Assembly (NCBI GenBank): GCA_016795385.1
Contig: JAEUHI010000076.1
Span: 16,861 to 80,860, forward strand
Direction of reading: 5' to 3'
Length of the DNA: 64,000 nt
From: Verrucomicrobiales bacterium
Lineage (GTDB): Bacteria; Verrucomicrobiota; Verrucomicrobiia; Verrucomicrobiales; DEV007
Shown here: positions 24,577 through 33,065 of the stretch, in pieces
Layout: each line of letters opens with the position of its first letter
Numbering within the stretch: the first letter of the stretch is position 1
Program-made: the position numbers and the translations under genes
The notes under the pieces: model-generated
The model's input: only the letters and a program-made list of their open reading frames with translations
Database searches by the model: none
What the model was told of the DNA's origin: nothing

Positions 24577-25995
24577 TCAACGGGAAAGCCCCTTCACATA
24601 CCCGCTCAACAAGCGGAGATTCTCCGCAAAGCGCTCACTGCTGAGATACGTCTCCCCAACTGCGAACTTGGGCTGACCGACGAGTCGCTCTTCCGAGGTC
24701 CCATGGGTCGTGATCCAGAGGCCATCGGGATCCATTCCGCCGATCACCTCTTCGACTGCCGTGGCTTCGACGGGCGCGGGCGCGAGGAGTTCATCGACAC
24801 TCCTCCCTGCAAGCCTGGCGCGATAGGCTTGCTTGATCAGATCGAGCCTCGAGGGATTTTTCCAGCCGTAGTGGTCCGGCAGATTGGCATCGTCGTTGGT
24901 CAGTTCGTAGGCTTTGCCATTCCGCTGCATGTAGAGCGGTTTGTTGGTGCCGATCTCATAATAGCGGGCGAGCTGGCCGTCAGGCAGGAGCGAGGATTCG
25001 AGATACTTCACGGCGGGCACGATCGGGGCGAGAAACTTCTCGTCTCCCGTGACTTCGGCGATCCGGAGCAGGGCGAGCATGGCATCCTCGGACTCGCGTC
25101 CGCTCACGGCCGGAGGCTCGAAGGCGCGCGCCCAGATGGGATGCATGTCAGGCCCGTATTGCTGCGCCCACGCGGGCTGCGGATCGGGCAATTGGGCAAG
25201 CAGGAGAAACTCTCCGAAACGCTTCAGGGATTCGAGCGCCTCGTTTTTTTGCCCGAAGCGATGGGCGCGCAAGAGGGTCTCGGTCATGGTCAGGGCCATG
25301 CCGTCGTTGAGGGTGTATTCGTTCCAGTATTCCTTGATGCGGCCTTCCGTGCGCCAGTCGTAGGTGGGGAAAGAGGCTTTGACGGTCGCACGATCGGGGA
25401 CAGGCCCCGTCCAGCCTTGCGGAAATCCTCCGTTCGCGAATTGCGCGGCGAGCAATCGTGGCCATCCATAATCGATCGCGTCGCGGATGGCGGGTTCCTT
25501 TCCAGGAGCGGCGGCCTCGAGCCGGAACAAAAATCCGAGAGTGGACTGGGTGATGTCGTCGTCGAGGGTGGAGAAGTTTTTTCCCTTCCCCTTGCCGTTG
25601 CGATATTGATCGATCCGTGGACCGGCGGGATCGAAGTCGATCGAATTGCGCCAGCCTCCGGATTCGAGTTGCCCATAAGCGAGGGCTCTGCCGGCCCGCT
25701 GGGCGGCAGCGAGAAAAAAGGCGTCGCCGGTCGCTTCGTGAGCATCGAGAAAGGCCTCGCCGACCGCAGGGGTCCCGGGCGGTTGCACCCAGATCTCCGT
25801 GGCGGTGGCCTCACCCTCGCCGAGGCGGCGGCCCTCGAGGGTCACGTAATACACAAAACCACCCTCGACCGCGGCCTTTTCCACAAAGGCGTCGCTGGCG
25901 CGCTTCATCGCGTCGATCACCGCCTCCTTCGTCGGAGCGGCGGCGAGTGGCATTGATCCCAAAAGGGCGAAGGCGAGAACGGGGCGGAGCGGCAT
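24577..25995 (-). CDS. Pectate lyase-like secreted enzyme (PL10-like)
   Basis: This 472-residue protein has a signal peptide (1-19, ends PLAAAP). The body is an alpha/alpha-toroid-type chain with ESGGWRNSIDFD, LDDDITQSTLGFLFRLE, NGGFPQGWTG and SDDANLPDHYGWKN-like segments, as in family PL10 pectate lyases and their relatives. It would cleave polygalacturonate by beta-elimination in the periplasm or outside the cell. ATG 25995 is chosen because the upstream 51 codons lack a signal and precede the true leader. It lies with other glycan-related genes (sialidase-like). Confidence 0.78.
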   Translation of the reverse strand: MPLRPVLAFALLGSMPLAAAPTKEAVIDAMKRASDAFVEKAAVEGGFVYYVTLEGRRLGEGEATATEIWVQPPGTPAVGEAFLDAHEATGDAFFLAAAQRAGRALAYGQLESGGWRNSIDFDPAGPRIDQYRNGKGKGKNFSTLDDDITQSTLGFLFRLEAAAPGKEPAIRDAIDYGWPRLLAAQFANGGFPQGWTGPVPDRATVKASFPTYDWRTEGRIKEYWNEYTLNDGMALTMTETLLRAHRFGQKNEALESLKRFGEFLLLAQLPDPQPAWAQQYGPDMHPIWARAFEPPAVSGRESEDAMLALLRIAEVTGDEKFLAPIVPAVKYLESSLLPDGQLARYYEIGTNKPLYMQRNGKAYELTNDDANLPDHYGWKNPSRLDLIKQAYRARLAGRSVDELLAPAPVEATAVEEVIGGMDPDGLWITTHGTSEERLVGQPKFAVGETYLSSERFAENLRLLSGYVKGLSR

Positions 25996-26038
25996 GAGGC
26001 GAGAATAGCGGATCGCCCCGATCCCGATCAAGCGATTC

Positions 26039-26746
26039 TCACGGAATGGGAAAACCCGCGAGCTTCTCGGCAACCTCGCCGGCGCGTTTCTGGCCATCGG
26101 CGTCGAGCTGGGAAAGATCGTAGATGAAACGTTTCCCGCTCTTTTCAAACATGCCTTTGCTATCCTTCACGGCGATGAGGCGGGCATGCATCACCTGACC
26201 TTCCTGATTTTTCCACTCCTGCTCGAGCGCCCAAAGCGGCTTCGCGACGGTGAGCAGCGGAATCTCCTTCACGGCGATGGCGAGGTCGAAAGTGAAGGTG
26301 CCGCGCTTGTGTGCGACGATTTCGATGGGAGCCCCTTCCCCCTGCGGAATCGAGGTGGGCAAATCCTTCACGATGACGAGGCCATTCTCGAGAATCTTGG
26401 CGCCATCCTTGTAGCCGATTTCCTTGTGCTCTTCGGGGATCTCGACCTGGATGATGACTCCATCGGGTTTCACCTGGAAGACGGTGCCCTTCACCCAATA
26501 CGCATCATAGAGCGCATGCTCGAAAGCCTCGGGCTTCTTCGTGCGGGCGGCCGAGACCTGGGCGGGCGTGGCGGAATCCCACGTGAGGGTCACAAAGGCA
26601 CCCTCTTCGGTCTTGTAGATGAGGCCTTCCCGGCAGACGTCGACCCACTCGGCGTTGCGGTGGTCGGTGCCGGCGACCTTGATGGTCTCACCCGCCCGAG
26701 CGGCAGGAATAGCGGCGAGGAAGAGCAGGAGGAGAATGGCGCGCAT
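26039..26746 (-). CDS. Exported protein, function unknown
   Basis: This 235-residue protein has a signal peptide (1-18, ends ARAGE). The start of the mature part (VDVCREGLIYKTEEGAFVTLTWDSA) is beta-rich, and the C-terminal half has a helix LDADGQKRAGEVAEKL. No known motif was recognised. It is co-directional with and just downstream of the SH3-like protein gene. Confidence 0.6.
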   Translation of the reverse strand: MRAILLLLFLAAIPAARAGETIKVAGTDHRNAEWVDVCREGLIYKTEEGAFVTLTWDSATPAQVSAARTKKPEAFEHALYDAYWVKGTVFQVKPDGVIIQVEIPEEHKEIGYKDGAKILENGLVIVKDLPTSIPQGEGAPIEIVAHKRGTFTFDLAIAVKEIPLLTVAKPLWALEQEWKNQEGQVMHARLIAVKDSKGMFEKSGKRFIYDLSQLDADGQKRAGEVAEKLAGFPIP

Positions 26747-26782
26747 CGATCGAGGAATGGGAACTCTTACGCGGAAAGGCGA

Positions 26783-28327
26783 TCACTGTCCCGTGGCAAA
26801 TTCGCCTCCGGAGGACACGGCGCCTCCCCCGCCCGAAGCAGGACGGAGGTTTTTGTTTTGCACGACGCCCTGCGTGCCATCGGAAAGCTGGATCCCCGAC
26901 CACTGCTCGCCGGGTTTCGTGACCATCACCGACGTACCGGCGGGGAGGGCGCGGATCTCGGACTGCATCTGATCCGCCCCATAGACCATGAACTGGGAGG
27001 TGCTGGAAACAACATAGCTGCCCGCCGAGACACTGCCACCGCCGGAACCACCCGGCTTAGGCAGGGACGGCATCGAGAGAGTGGGTTTGGGAATGGAGAA
27101 TCCGCGGGATTTTTCCACGGTCTGCCCCGGAAGCATCACGTCACCGGTCGAAGAGGGCTCCGCCGCGACGTCGGCGGCCACGTCGGCCACGGTCGCTCCT
27201 CCGCTGAGCCTTCCGCCGCGCGGGGCCTGATCGACCGCACCCTCGGGGAAAAGGCTGGCATCGATCCCGCCGAGCGGGGTAGCCTCTTTCTTTTTCCCGA
27301 AGCCGAAGAACCCGCCACCGCCGCTGCTGCCGCTCGACGTGGGCACGAGAGATTCGGTTTCCTCATCGGCCGAGCCGCCCAATTTGGAGAAGAGTCCCGG
27401 CTTTTTGCGATCGGGCTCCGGAGTGCTGTCGGCGAATGAGACGGTGGGAGAAGAAGCCGGAGTGGCATTTCCCGACGCCGCCGTCGTCGCCGGAGCCCGG
27501 CCATCGACCAAGGCGGCTCCCGAGATCATCGGCACGACACCGGGTCTGGCGGGTGCGGTAGACGCAGGGGCCGGAGCAGGCGCGGAAGAGGAACGAGACG
27601 ACCCCGCATTGGCAAAGACGGGCTCGCTGTTGTCACTGGGAGGAGGAGACGAAGAAGGTGCCGCGGCCGTTTCGCCACCACCTCCGCCGCCCCCCATGAA
27701 GGGCAAACGCGGAGCCCGGATGGAACTCAAAAAACGCCCTTCGTCGGGATCATCGTCGCCACCGAAAAGCGAGAAACGCTTTTTCTCACCGCTCGCGGCG
27801 GCCCGCGCCGCAGCCTGCTCCTCCTCCGCGATCAGGGAAGTGATGAAGGCATCGGGGACGTTCCGCTCGACACGAACGCCACCATTTTGCTGCCAGGTGG
27901 ACATGTCGTTCGCCGTCACTTTCTGCTGCTGAGCCGAGGCCGATTCGAACTTCAGTCGATTGCGCATCTGCTCCTTGATCGCCTTGTTGGTGCGCGCCGT
28001 TTCTAGGGCGATGGCCCGGTTTCTCTCCTCGATCGACTCATCCGCGGACCTCGCCAACGAAGCGGCGGCCGCGTCACCCTGCGCGCCTTGGGCCGAGGTG
28101 CGGACCTGCATCATCTCCGCCTGGCGCATCGTCACCCCATTGGGCAGCCCCGAAGTCATCCCGGCCGCGGCGACGGGATCGACGGGGTAAGCCCCGGCCT
28201 CGGGTACTTGGGCCTTCACCGAAAAGGGAGCGGTGACGCCGCAGACCACCGCGAGAGCGAACCCTCCGGAAAACAATCGTCCGCGGAGAGGAAGGTCTAT
28301 CGACAAAGGACAATAGCGAGCGGCCAT
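26783..28327 (-). CDS. Exported low-complexity protein with C-terminal SH3-like domain
   Basis: This 514-residue protein has a signal peptide (about 1-40) and a helical, Gln/Ala-rich first half. A Ser/Pro/Gly/Ala-rich middle carries repeated basic-aromatic motifs (EKKRFSLFGG, RKKPGLFSKL, GGGFFGFGKKKE), and a C-terminal ~65-residue SH3-like domain (YVVSSTSQFMVYGADQMQS ... GVVQNKNLRP) follows. The layout and motifs match the protein at 50211-51308, so the two are probably paralogues. It may bind the cell wall. Transcribed divergently from the TPR/STN gene. Confidence 0.7.
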   Translation of the reverse strand: MAARYCPLSIDLPLRGRLFSGGFALAVVCGVTAPFSVKAQVPEAGAYPVDPVAAAGMTSGLPNGVTMRQAEMMQVRTSAQGAQGDAAAASLARSADESIEERNRAIALETARTNKAIKEQMRNRLKFESASAQQQKVTANDMSTWQQNGGVRVERNVPDAFITSLIAEEEQAAARAAASGEKKRFSLFGGDDDPDEGRFLSSIRAPRLPFMGGGGGGGETAAAPSSSPPPSDNSEPVFANAGSSRSSSAPAPAPASTAPARPGVVPMISGAALVDGRAPATTAASGNATPASSPTVSFADSTPEPDRKKPGLFSKLGGSADEETESLVPTSSGSSGGGGFFGFGKKKEATPLGGIDASLFPEGAVDQAPRGGRLSGGATVADVAADVAAEPSSTGDVMLPGQTVEKSRGFSIPKPTLSMPSLPKPGGSGGGSVSAGSYVVSSTSQFMVYGADQMQSEIRALPAGTSVMVTKPGEQWSGIQLSDGTQGVVQNKNLRPASGGGGAVSSGGEFATGQ

Positions 28328-28688
28328 GATGTTCTGGGGGCAAAACCGGGGGCAACCATTAACCCCTCGGAAAGATCAAGTCCAACACCTGATACAATTT
28401 TTTATCGGAAAAAGGTCGATAAATGAAGGGTTTTCTCAAAATTTTTAAAATTCTCCGGAACAAAAACGATGCAAATGCCATCCCGCATAACGCATTTGCG
28501 TTTACACCTCTTAGAGAATTTGATAGCCTCCCTCTCGTGGAAGTGGGGAAACACGTGGTGAATCCGGGAAGATCGGATGCCCGGTGCTGCGATCGAGCCC
28601 TGCTCGCCGCCCGAAAGTCATCACCGCATCGGCGCGGTGACCGGCTCTCGGAAATCTCCAAACACCCCCATTGAGTCCCGAGCCCCCC
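28328..28688. other. Divergent intergenic region with hairpins
   Basis: This 361-bp region between divergent genes contains an AT-rich tract (28432-28453) and a GCAAATGC/GCATTTGC hairpin (28471-28478 with 28492-28499). A TCACCGC/GCGGTGA hairpin (28621-28627 with 28634-28640) lies near the plus-strand start. Promoters for both genes must lie here, but no clear -35/-10 pair was found. Confidence 0.45.
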
Positions 28689-29321
28689 ATGAAAACCATT
28701 CTCGCCATCCTGCTCACCGTCTCAACCCTCGCCACCTTCACGCCGCTCTTGGCACAAACCAGTGCCCAGGCGGTCTACAATCAGGGAGTGGCCTTGTTCA
28801 ACGAGGAGAAGTATGACGAAGCCCTGATCCTCTTTGAGCAGGTCCTGAAAGCCAGCCCGAACTTTGTCTATGCCCGCAACTACGCGGCACGCTGCAAGAG
28901 TGCGCTGGCGCAGAATCTCGGCCCGAAGAATGATCTCGAAGGGCGCCTCGCCCGTGTCATCATCCCCGAGATCGCGTTTTCCGACGCTCCCATCGGCGAC
29001 GTGCTTGATTACCTCGCCTCGCGTTGCCAGGAATTGACCAATGGAGAGACGGTGGTGAATTTCATCTACAAGGGCACTCCGGAGCAGCGCAAAGGCACCC
29101 TCATCACGCTCTCGCTTCGCAGCGTGCCACTGGCCGAGGCGATCAAATACGTCGGCGAGTTGGGACGGTCGAAGGTGAAATACGAGCCGCACGCCGTGAT
29201 CATCGATCCGAATTTCGCCGCCGAGCCCGCTCCCGCCACCACGGAAACTGCGGCGCCTGCGCCGGGGTTCGCGGCCCCTTCGCCCACGACCACGCCCACC
29301 TCGAAGAGCACCTTCCCGTGA
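28689..29321 (+). CDS. Exported TPR protein with STN-like domain
   Basis: This 210-residue protein has a signal peptide (1-21, ends PLLAQ). A TPR unit (VYNQGVALFNEEKYDEALILFEQ, about 26-60) follows, then a beta-alpha domain (VIIPEIAFSDAPIGDVLDYL) resembling the secretin/TonB N-terminal STN domain, and a Pro/Thr tail. It could interact with the secretin or another outer-membrane channel. ATG 28689 is preferred over 28671 because the signal peptide starts there. Confidence 0.65.
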   Translation: MKTILAILLTVSTLATFTPLLAQTSAQAVYNQGVALFNEEKYDEALILFEQVLKASPNFVYARNYAARCKSALAQNLGPKNDLEGRLARVIIPEIAFSDAPIGDVLDYLASRCQELTNGETVVNFIYKGTPEQRKGTLITLSLRSVPLAEAIKYVGELGRSKVKYEPHAVIIDPNFAAEPAPATTETAAPAPGFAAPSPTTTPTSKSTFP

Positions 29322-29364
29322 TCTTTTCCGCCCGCGGGAAAACGGTTGTTCCTTTGGCTGACTT

Positions 29365-30012
29365 TTGAGCGTTCCCGTCGTCATCATCACCGGTGGAGCC
29401 GGAGATCTGGCCACCGCCGTGGCCGCCGCCTTCCGATCCAACGGGGCCGAGGTATTTTCGCCCGGGCGACAAGAGCTCGATGTGCGCTCCGTGGATTCGG
29501 TCGATCAGTACTTCGCCGGTTTTGATCGCATCGATGTGCTCGTCAACAATGCCGGGATCACCGGCGACCGCCTTTTCGCCCGACTGGGAGAAACCGACTG
29601 GGACGACGTGATCGACACCAACTTGAAGGGTGCCTTTCTCTGTTCCCGGGCCGCGGCCAAATCCATGATGCGGAAGCACGAAGGTTCCATCATCCAGATC
29701 GGCTCCTACTCCGCCCTGCATCCTCCTCTTGGCCAGACCGCCTACGCCGCCAGCAAAGCCGGACTCATCGGTCTCACCCAGAGCCTGGCCAGAGAACTCG
29801 GCCCGCGTCACATCCGCGTCAATTGCGTGCTCCCCGGCTTTCTCGAAACCCGCATGACCGCCGGCCTCCCCGAGGAGGCGCGCGCCGCCGCCCTCGCGCG
29901 CCATGCCCTCGGGCGATTCAACACCGTGGAGGACGCGGCTCGTTTCATCGCCCTGCTCCCGACTTTTTCGCATCTCTCGGGGCAGGTCTTCCAACTCGAT
30001 TCCCGTGTGTGA
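29365..30012 (+). CDS. Short-chain dehydrogenase/reductase (FabG-like)
   Basis: This 215-residue Rossmann-fold oxidoreductase has the cofactor motif T-G-G-A-G-D-L-A-T-A near residue 9 (a G-x-x-x-G-x-A variant), N-N-A-G (about 67-70), and the active-site Ser, Tyr and Lys in S-Y-S-A-L-H...Y-A-A-S-K. The PGFLETRMTAGLP substrate loop is also present. It may reduce 3-oxoacyl chains or another ketone. Translation appears to start at TTG 29365; no ATG lies nearby. It directly precedes tRNA-Ser. Confidence 0.85.
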   Translation: MSVPVVIITGGAGDLATAVAAAFRSNGAEVFSPGRQELDVRSVDSVDQYFAGFDRIDVLVNNAGITGDRLFARLGETDWDDVIDTNLKGAFLCSRAAAKSMMRKHEGSIIQIGSYSALHPPLGQTAYAASKAGLIGLTQSLARELGPRHIRVNCVLPGFLETRMTAGLPEEARAAALARHALGRFNTVEDAARFIALLPTFSHLSGQVFQLDSRV

Positions 30013-30018
30013 AGTCGA

Positions 30019-30046
30019 TTGAATGCCCGGGGAATGCGTGTAAACT
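30019..30046 (+). promoter_or_regulatory. Candidate promoter of tRNA-Ser
   Basis: TTGAAT (30019-30024), a 16-nt spacer and TAAACT (30041-30046) lie 33 nt before the tRNA 5' end. Confidence 0.45.
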
Positions 30047-30079
30047 GGCAACTCTTCGCCGCATTGGCGACCAGTCTTT

Positions 30080-30164
30080 GGAGGGGTGGTCGAGTGGTTT
30101 AAGGCAGCGGTCTTGAAAACCGCCGTAGGGAAACCTACCGTGGGTTCGAATCCCACCCCCTCCG
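30080..30164 (+). tRNA. tRNA-Ser(UGA)
   Basis: This 85-nt class II tRNA has acceptor GGAGGGG/CCCCTCC, discriminator G at 30164, and anticodon stem GCGGT/ACCGC with loop CTTGAAA. The anticodon TGA is at 30114-30116. A long variable arm (GTAGGGAAACCTAC) and a canonical T-loop TTCGAAT follow. CCA is not encoded. It is followed by repeats that carry copies of its last 17 bases. Confidence 0.97.
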
Positions 30165-30165
30165 C

Positions 30166-30594
30166 TTTTTTCCACCCGCACGGGTGGAAAACCCGAGGGT
30201 GGGGTTCGAACTTCAGTTCGATTCGCAGCGAGCGAACGCGAGCGCAGAAAGACGGAGCAAAGCGTAGTCAATCCCACCCCCTCCGCCATTTTGCCACCCT
30301 CGCGGTGGCAAAATTTTCGGGATGGATTCGAACACCGGTTCGATTCGCAGCGAGCGAACGCGAGCGCAGAAAGACGGAGCAACGCGTAGTCAATCCCACC
30401 CCCTCCGCTTTTTTCCACCCGCACGGGTGGAAAACCCGAGGGTGGGGTTCGAACTTCAGTTCGATTCGCAGCGAGCGAACGCGAGCGTAGAAAGACGGAG
30501 CAACGCGTAGTCAATCCCACCCCCTCCGCTTTTGCCACCCTCGCGGTGGCAAAATTTTCGGGATGGATTCGAACACCGGTTCGATTCGCAGCGA
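30166..30594 (+). repeat. tRNA-tail repeat array, alternating types A-B-A-B
   Basis: Four units follow tRNA-Ser: A1 30166-30286 (121 bp), B1 30287-30408 (122 bp), A2 30409-30529 (121 bp) and a truncated B2 30530-30594. Each full unit ends in TCAATCCCACCCCCTCCGC, whose last 17 bases equal the end of tRNA-Ser plus one base. Each unit begins with a hairpin: CCACCCG/CGGGTGG in A and GCCACC/GGTGGC in B, flanked by complementary A/T runs, so the stem is kept while its sequence changes. The rest (GATTCGCAGCGAGCGAACGC onwards) is nearly identical in A and B. Reading frames cross the array on both strands but are judged non-coding. Confidence 0.92.
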
Positions 30595-30601
30595 AGGTAA
30601 A

Positions 30602-30621
30602 GTAGAAGCGGCGTCCCGCCG
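30602..30621. repeat. REP-like 20-mer, second copy
   Basis: GTAGAAGCGGCGTCCCGCCG is identical to 692-711. It abuts the truncated end of the tRNA-tail array and lies just past the ilvN stop codon. Confidence 0.75.
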
Positions 30622-30638
30622 CTTTCTCCCTTGTCAGA

Positions 30639-31184
30639 TCAAGTCGGCTGCTCGCCGCGGGCCATCACGACCTTGCCGGTGCGGACGGTCTCGATGATCT
30701 CGTAGTTGTTCAAGAGACGCACCGAGGCGTCGACCTTGTCACTCGCACCTTCGATGCGGATGATCATGGACGACTCCGAGAAGTCGACCGTCTTGCCGCC
30801 GAAATGCTCCACGATCTGCAGGATCTCGGTCCGGCGCTCGGCGTTCTCCGTCTTGATCTTGATGAGCGCCAATTCGCGCACGACGGCGTCTTCCGGTGTG
30901 TGCTCATAGCAATGAATCACGTCGATGAGCTTGTCACACTGCAGGATGATCTGGGTCAGGCCGGCGGGATCGCCGCTGATGCCGAGCGTCAGCCTCGAGA
31001 ACCGCGGATCGCGGCCCTGCGAAACGACGAGCGAATCGATGTTGTAGGCGCGGCGCGCGAAGATCTGGCAGATGCGCATCAGCACACCCGGCTTGTTGTT
31101 CACATACATGCTCAGCGTGTGTCCTCCGATGATGTCGGGACGCGGCTTGGGCTTTTTGTCGGCGGTCGTGATCGTGCGAGCCAT
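30639..31184 (-). CDS. ilvN: Acetolactate synthase small (regulatory) subunit
   Basis: This 181-residue protein is the ACT-domain regulatory partner of IlvB in branched-chain amino-acid synthesis and gives valine feedback control. Visible blocks are LSMYVNNKPGVLMRICQIFARRAYNIDSLVV (ACT core, about 23-53) and a second ACT-like half. ATG 31184 (MARTITTAD) is taken because the 24 codons upstream encode a low-complexity Phe/Pro stretch from the intergenic repeat. It is separated from ilvB by 144 nt containing two hairpins, which is unusual since these genes often overlap or nearly touch. Confidence 0.93.
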   Translation of the reverse strand: MARTITTADKKPKPRPDIIGGHTLSMYVNNKPGVLMRICQIFARRAYNIDSLVVSQGRDPRFSRLTLGISGDPAGLTQIILQCDKLIDVIHCYEHTPEDAVVRELALIKIKTENAERRTEILQIVEHFGGKTVDFSESSMIIRIEGASDKVDASVRLLNNYEIIETVRTGKVVMARGEQPT

Positions 31185-31197
31185 GGGAAAGAAAAGA

Positions 31198-31304
31198 GTA
31201 AAAGGTGGGAAAGTAAAAAGTAAAAGGTAGCTTGGCGGACTGTAAACCTTGGGCAATCAGCGGAGAGGAAAAAACTTTTTACCTTTTACCTTCCCACTTT
31301 TTAC
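31198..31304. repeat. Imperfect long inverted repeat between ilvB and ilvN
   Basis: The purine-rich arm 31198-31229 and the pyrimidine-rich arm 31273-31304 are inverted copies (about 32 positions) differing only by A/G-type changes. The loop is 43 nt. In mRNA read from the minus strand it would form a long imperfect hairpin just before ilvN. Confidence 0.6.
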
Positions 31305-31305
31305 C

Positions 31306-31340
31306 GGTTCCACTTGCCGGCTTTGCCGTCAGGTGGAACC
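31306..31340 (-). terminator. Hairpin over the ilvB stop codon
   Basis: GGTTCCACTTG (31306-31316) pairs with CAGGTGGAACC (31330-31340), 10 of 11 positions, across the TGA at 31329-31331. There is no T-run, so it may attenuate or protect the 3' end rather than terminate. Confidence 0.5.
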
Positions 31341-33065
31341 CACGGGCTTCTCCATCTTGTATTTGGGCGGTTCGATGAGCATGTCCTCGAGGGCCGCTCC
31401 GGCCGGGATCATCGGGAAGACGTTGTCCGTCTTGATGCACTCGGCATTGATGAGCACCGGACCATCGTTGTAGTCGAGGGCTTCCTGGAGCTTCTTGCGC
31501 ACATCGGCGGGACGCTTGATGTTGATACCCTTCGCGCCGTAGGCTTCAGCGAGCATCACGAAATCGGGGTTGCCGACGAGGTCCACGCCGCTCTCACGGT
31601 TGTCGAAGAAGAGTTCCTGCCACTGGCGCACCATGCCGAGGTAGTGGTTGTTCAGCACGAGGATCTTGATGGGCAGCTTGTGGATCACCGCGGTGGCGAG
31701 TTCACACAGCGTCATCTGGAAACCTCCGTCGCCGGCCACTGCGATGACGGTCTGGTCCGGACAGGCGAACTGCGCGCCGATGGCGGCGGGGAATCCGAAG
31801 CCCATCGTGCCGGCGCCACCCGAGCTGATCCACTTGAAGGAGGCGTCGTTCGTGTAGAACTGCGCCGCCCACATCTGATGCTGGCCCACGTCGGTGGTGA
31901 TGATGGCGTCCCCGTTGGTCAGTTCGTGGATCTCGTCGAGGACCTGCTGCATGCGCAGACCTCCCTGCTTCTTGTAGGAAAGCGGATACTTCTTGCGGTA
32001 GCCGTCGAGGTGATCGTTCCACTCCTTGTGTTTCGCCTTCTCGAGGAGGGGAAGCAGCTGCTTCAGCGCGGTCTTGGCGTCACCGATGATCTCGACATCC
32101 GTCTGGATCATCTTGCTCATCTCCGCGGCATCGATGTCGATGTGGATGATCTTCGCCTGGGCCGCGAACTTGTGGGCCTGGCCGATGATGCGGTCGTCGA
32201 AACGGGATCCCACGTTCAGGAGCAGGTCGCATTCGCAGACCGCCTTGTTCGCATACGCCGTGCCGTGCATGCCGAGCATGCCGAGCGAAAGCGGATGCGA
32301 CTCGGGGAAAACTCCCTTGCCAAGCAGGGTGGACGTCACCGGCGCATCGATCTTCACCGACAATTCCATCAATTCGCGCTCGGCGCCGGAGAGCATCGCC
32401 CCGTGACCGGCGAGGATGAGCGGTTTCTTCGCCAGATTGATGAGGCGGGCGGCCTCCTCGATCGAGGCGCTCTCAATGTCGAAGCCCTTCTCGGGTTTGT
32501 AGCCGGGCAGATCGATCTCGGCATCGAGATCACCGGTGAAGGGCGATTGGCTCACGTTTTTCGGCACATCGATCAACACCGGGCCGGGGCGTCCCGTCGT
32601 GGCAATGTGATAGGCTTCGCGGGCGATGCGGGGAAGGTCGTTCGTTTCGCGCACGAGGTAGTTGTGCTTCACCACGGGAATGGTGATGCCGAAGATGTCG
32701 GCCTCCTGGAAGGCGTCCTTGCCCAGCATCCAGGTCACCTGCTGCCCGGTCACGATGATCATGGGCACCGAATCCATCTGGGCGGTCATGATCCCGGTAA
32801 GGGTGTTGCCGGCACCGGGACCCGAGGTGACGAGCACCACGGCGGGTTTGCCGGTGGCGCGGGCGTAGCCGTCGGCCATGTGGGTGGCTCCCTGCTCGTG
32901 GCGGGTAAGGACGAACTTCATGTTCGACTTCACCGTTTCGAGCGCGTCGAAGATCGGGAGGGCGGCGCCCCCGGAATAACCGAAGACATATTCGATGCCG
33001 AGGGCATCGAGGGTCATCACGAGAGCCTGTGCTCCGTCGAGTTCTTGTTGTTTTTTGGAGGCCAT
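31329..33065 (-). CDS. ilvB: Acetolactate synthase large (catalytic) subunit
   Basis: This 578-residue ThDP enzyme condenses two pyruvates to acetolactate (or pyruvate with 2-ketobutyrate). Blocks seen are FGYSGGAALPIFDALE with the catalytic Glu region, TSGPGAGNTLTGIMTAQMDS, the FAD/central domain LGMLGMHGTAYAN, and the ThDP/Mg site GDGGFQMTLCELAT with the downstream NN. ATG 33065 (MASKKQQELDG) is chosen because the 22 codons upstream encode no conserved sequence. Followed by ilvN. Upstream is an AT-rich region holding the promoter. Confidence 0.95.
   Translation of the reverse strand: MASKKQQELDGAQALVMTLDALGIEYVFGYSGGAALPIFDALETVKSNMKFVLTRHEQGATHMADGYARATGKPAVVLVTSGPGAGNTLTGIMTAQMDSVPMIIVTGQQVTWMLGKDAFQEADIFGITIPVVKHNYLVRETNDLPRIAREAYHIATTGRPGPVLIDVPKNVSQSPFTGDLDAEIDLPGYKPEKGFDIESASIEEAARLINLAKKPLILAGHGAMLSGAERELMELSVKIDAPVTSTLLGKGVFPESHPLSLGMLGMHGTAYANKAVCECDLLLNVGSRFDDRIIGQAHKFAAQAKIIHIDIDAAEMSKMIQTDVEIIGDAKTALKQLLPLLEKAKHKEWNDHLDGYRKKYPLSYKKQGGLRMQQVLDEIHELTNGDAIITTDVGQHQMWAAQFYTNDASFKWISSGGAGTMGFGFPAAIGAQFACPDQTVIAVAGDGGFQMTLCELATAVIHKLPIKILVLNNHYLGMVRQWQELFFDNRESGVDLVGNPDFVMLAEAYGAKGINIKRPADVRKKLQEALDYNDGPVLINAECIKTDNVFPMIPAGAALEDMLIEPPKYKMEKPVGST

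Noticed and set aside
29945..30538. Long open frames on both strands across the tRNA-Ser repeats (for example 30086-30490 plus strand)
   Set aside because: They are produced by the repeated GC-rich units, include the tRNA itself, and show no protein family or coding bias.
22412..30600. Repeat arrays as CRISPR
   Set aside because: The 22-bp units are contiguous without spacers, and the tRNA-tail units are ~121 bp with near-identical interiors; no cas genes are present.
30080..30600. Prophage or integrative element att site
   Set aside because: The repeated tRNA ends resemble att scars, but no integrase or phage gene lies within the window; kept only as an alternative explanation.
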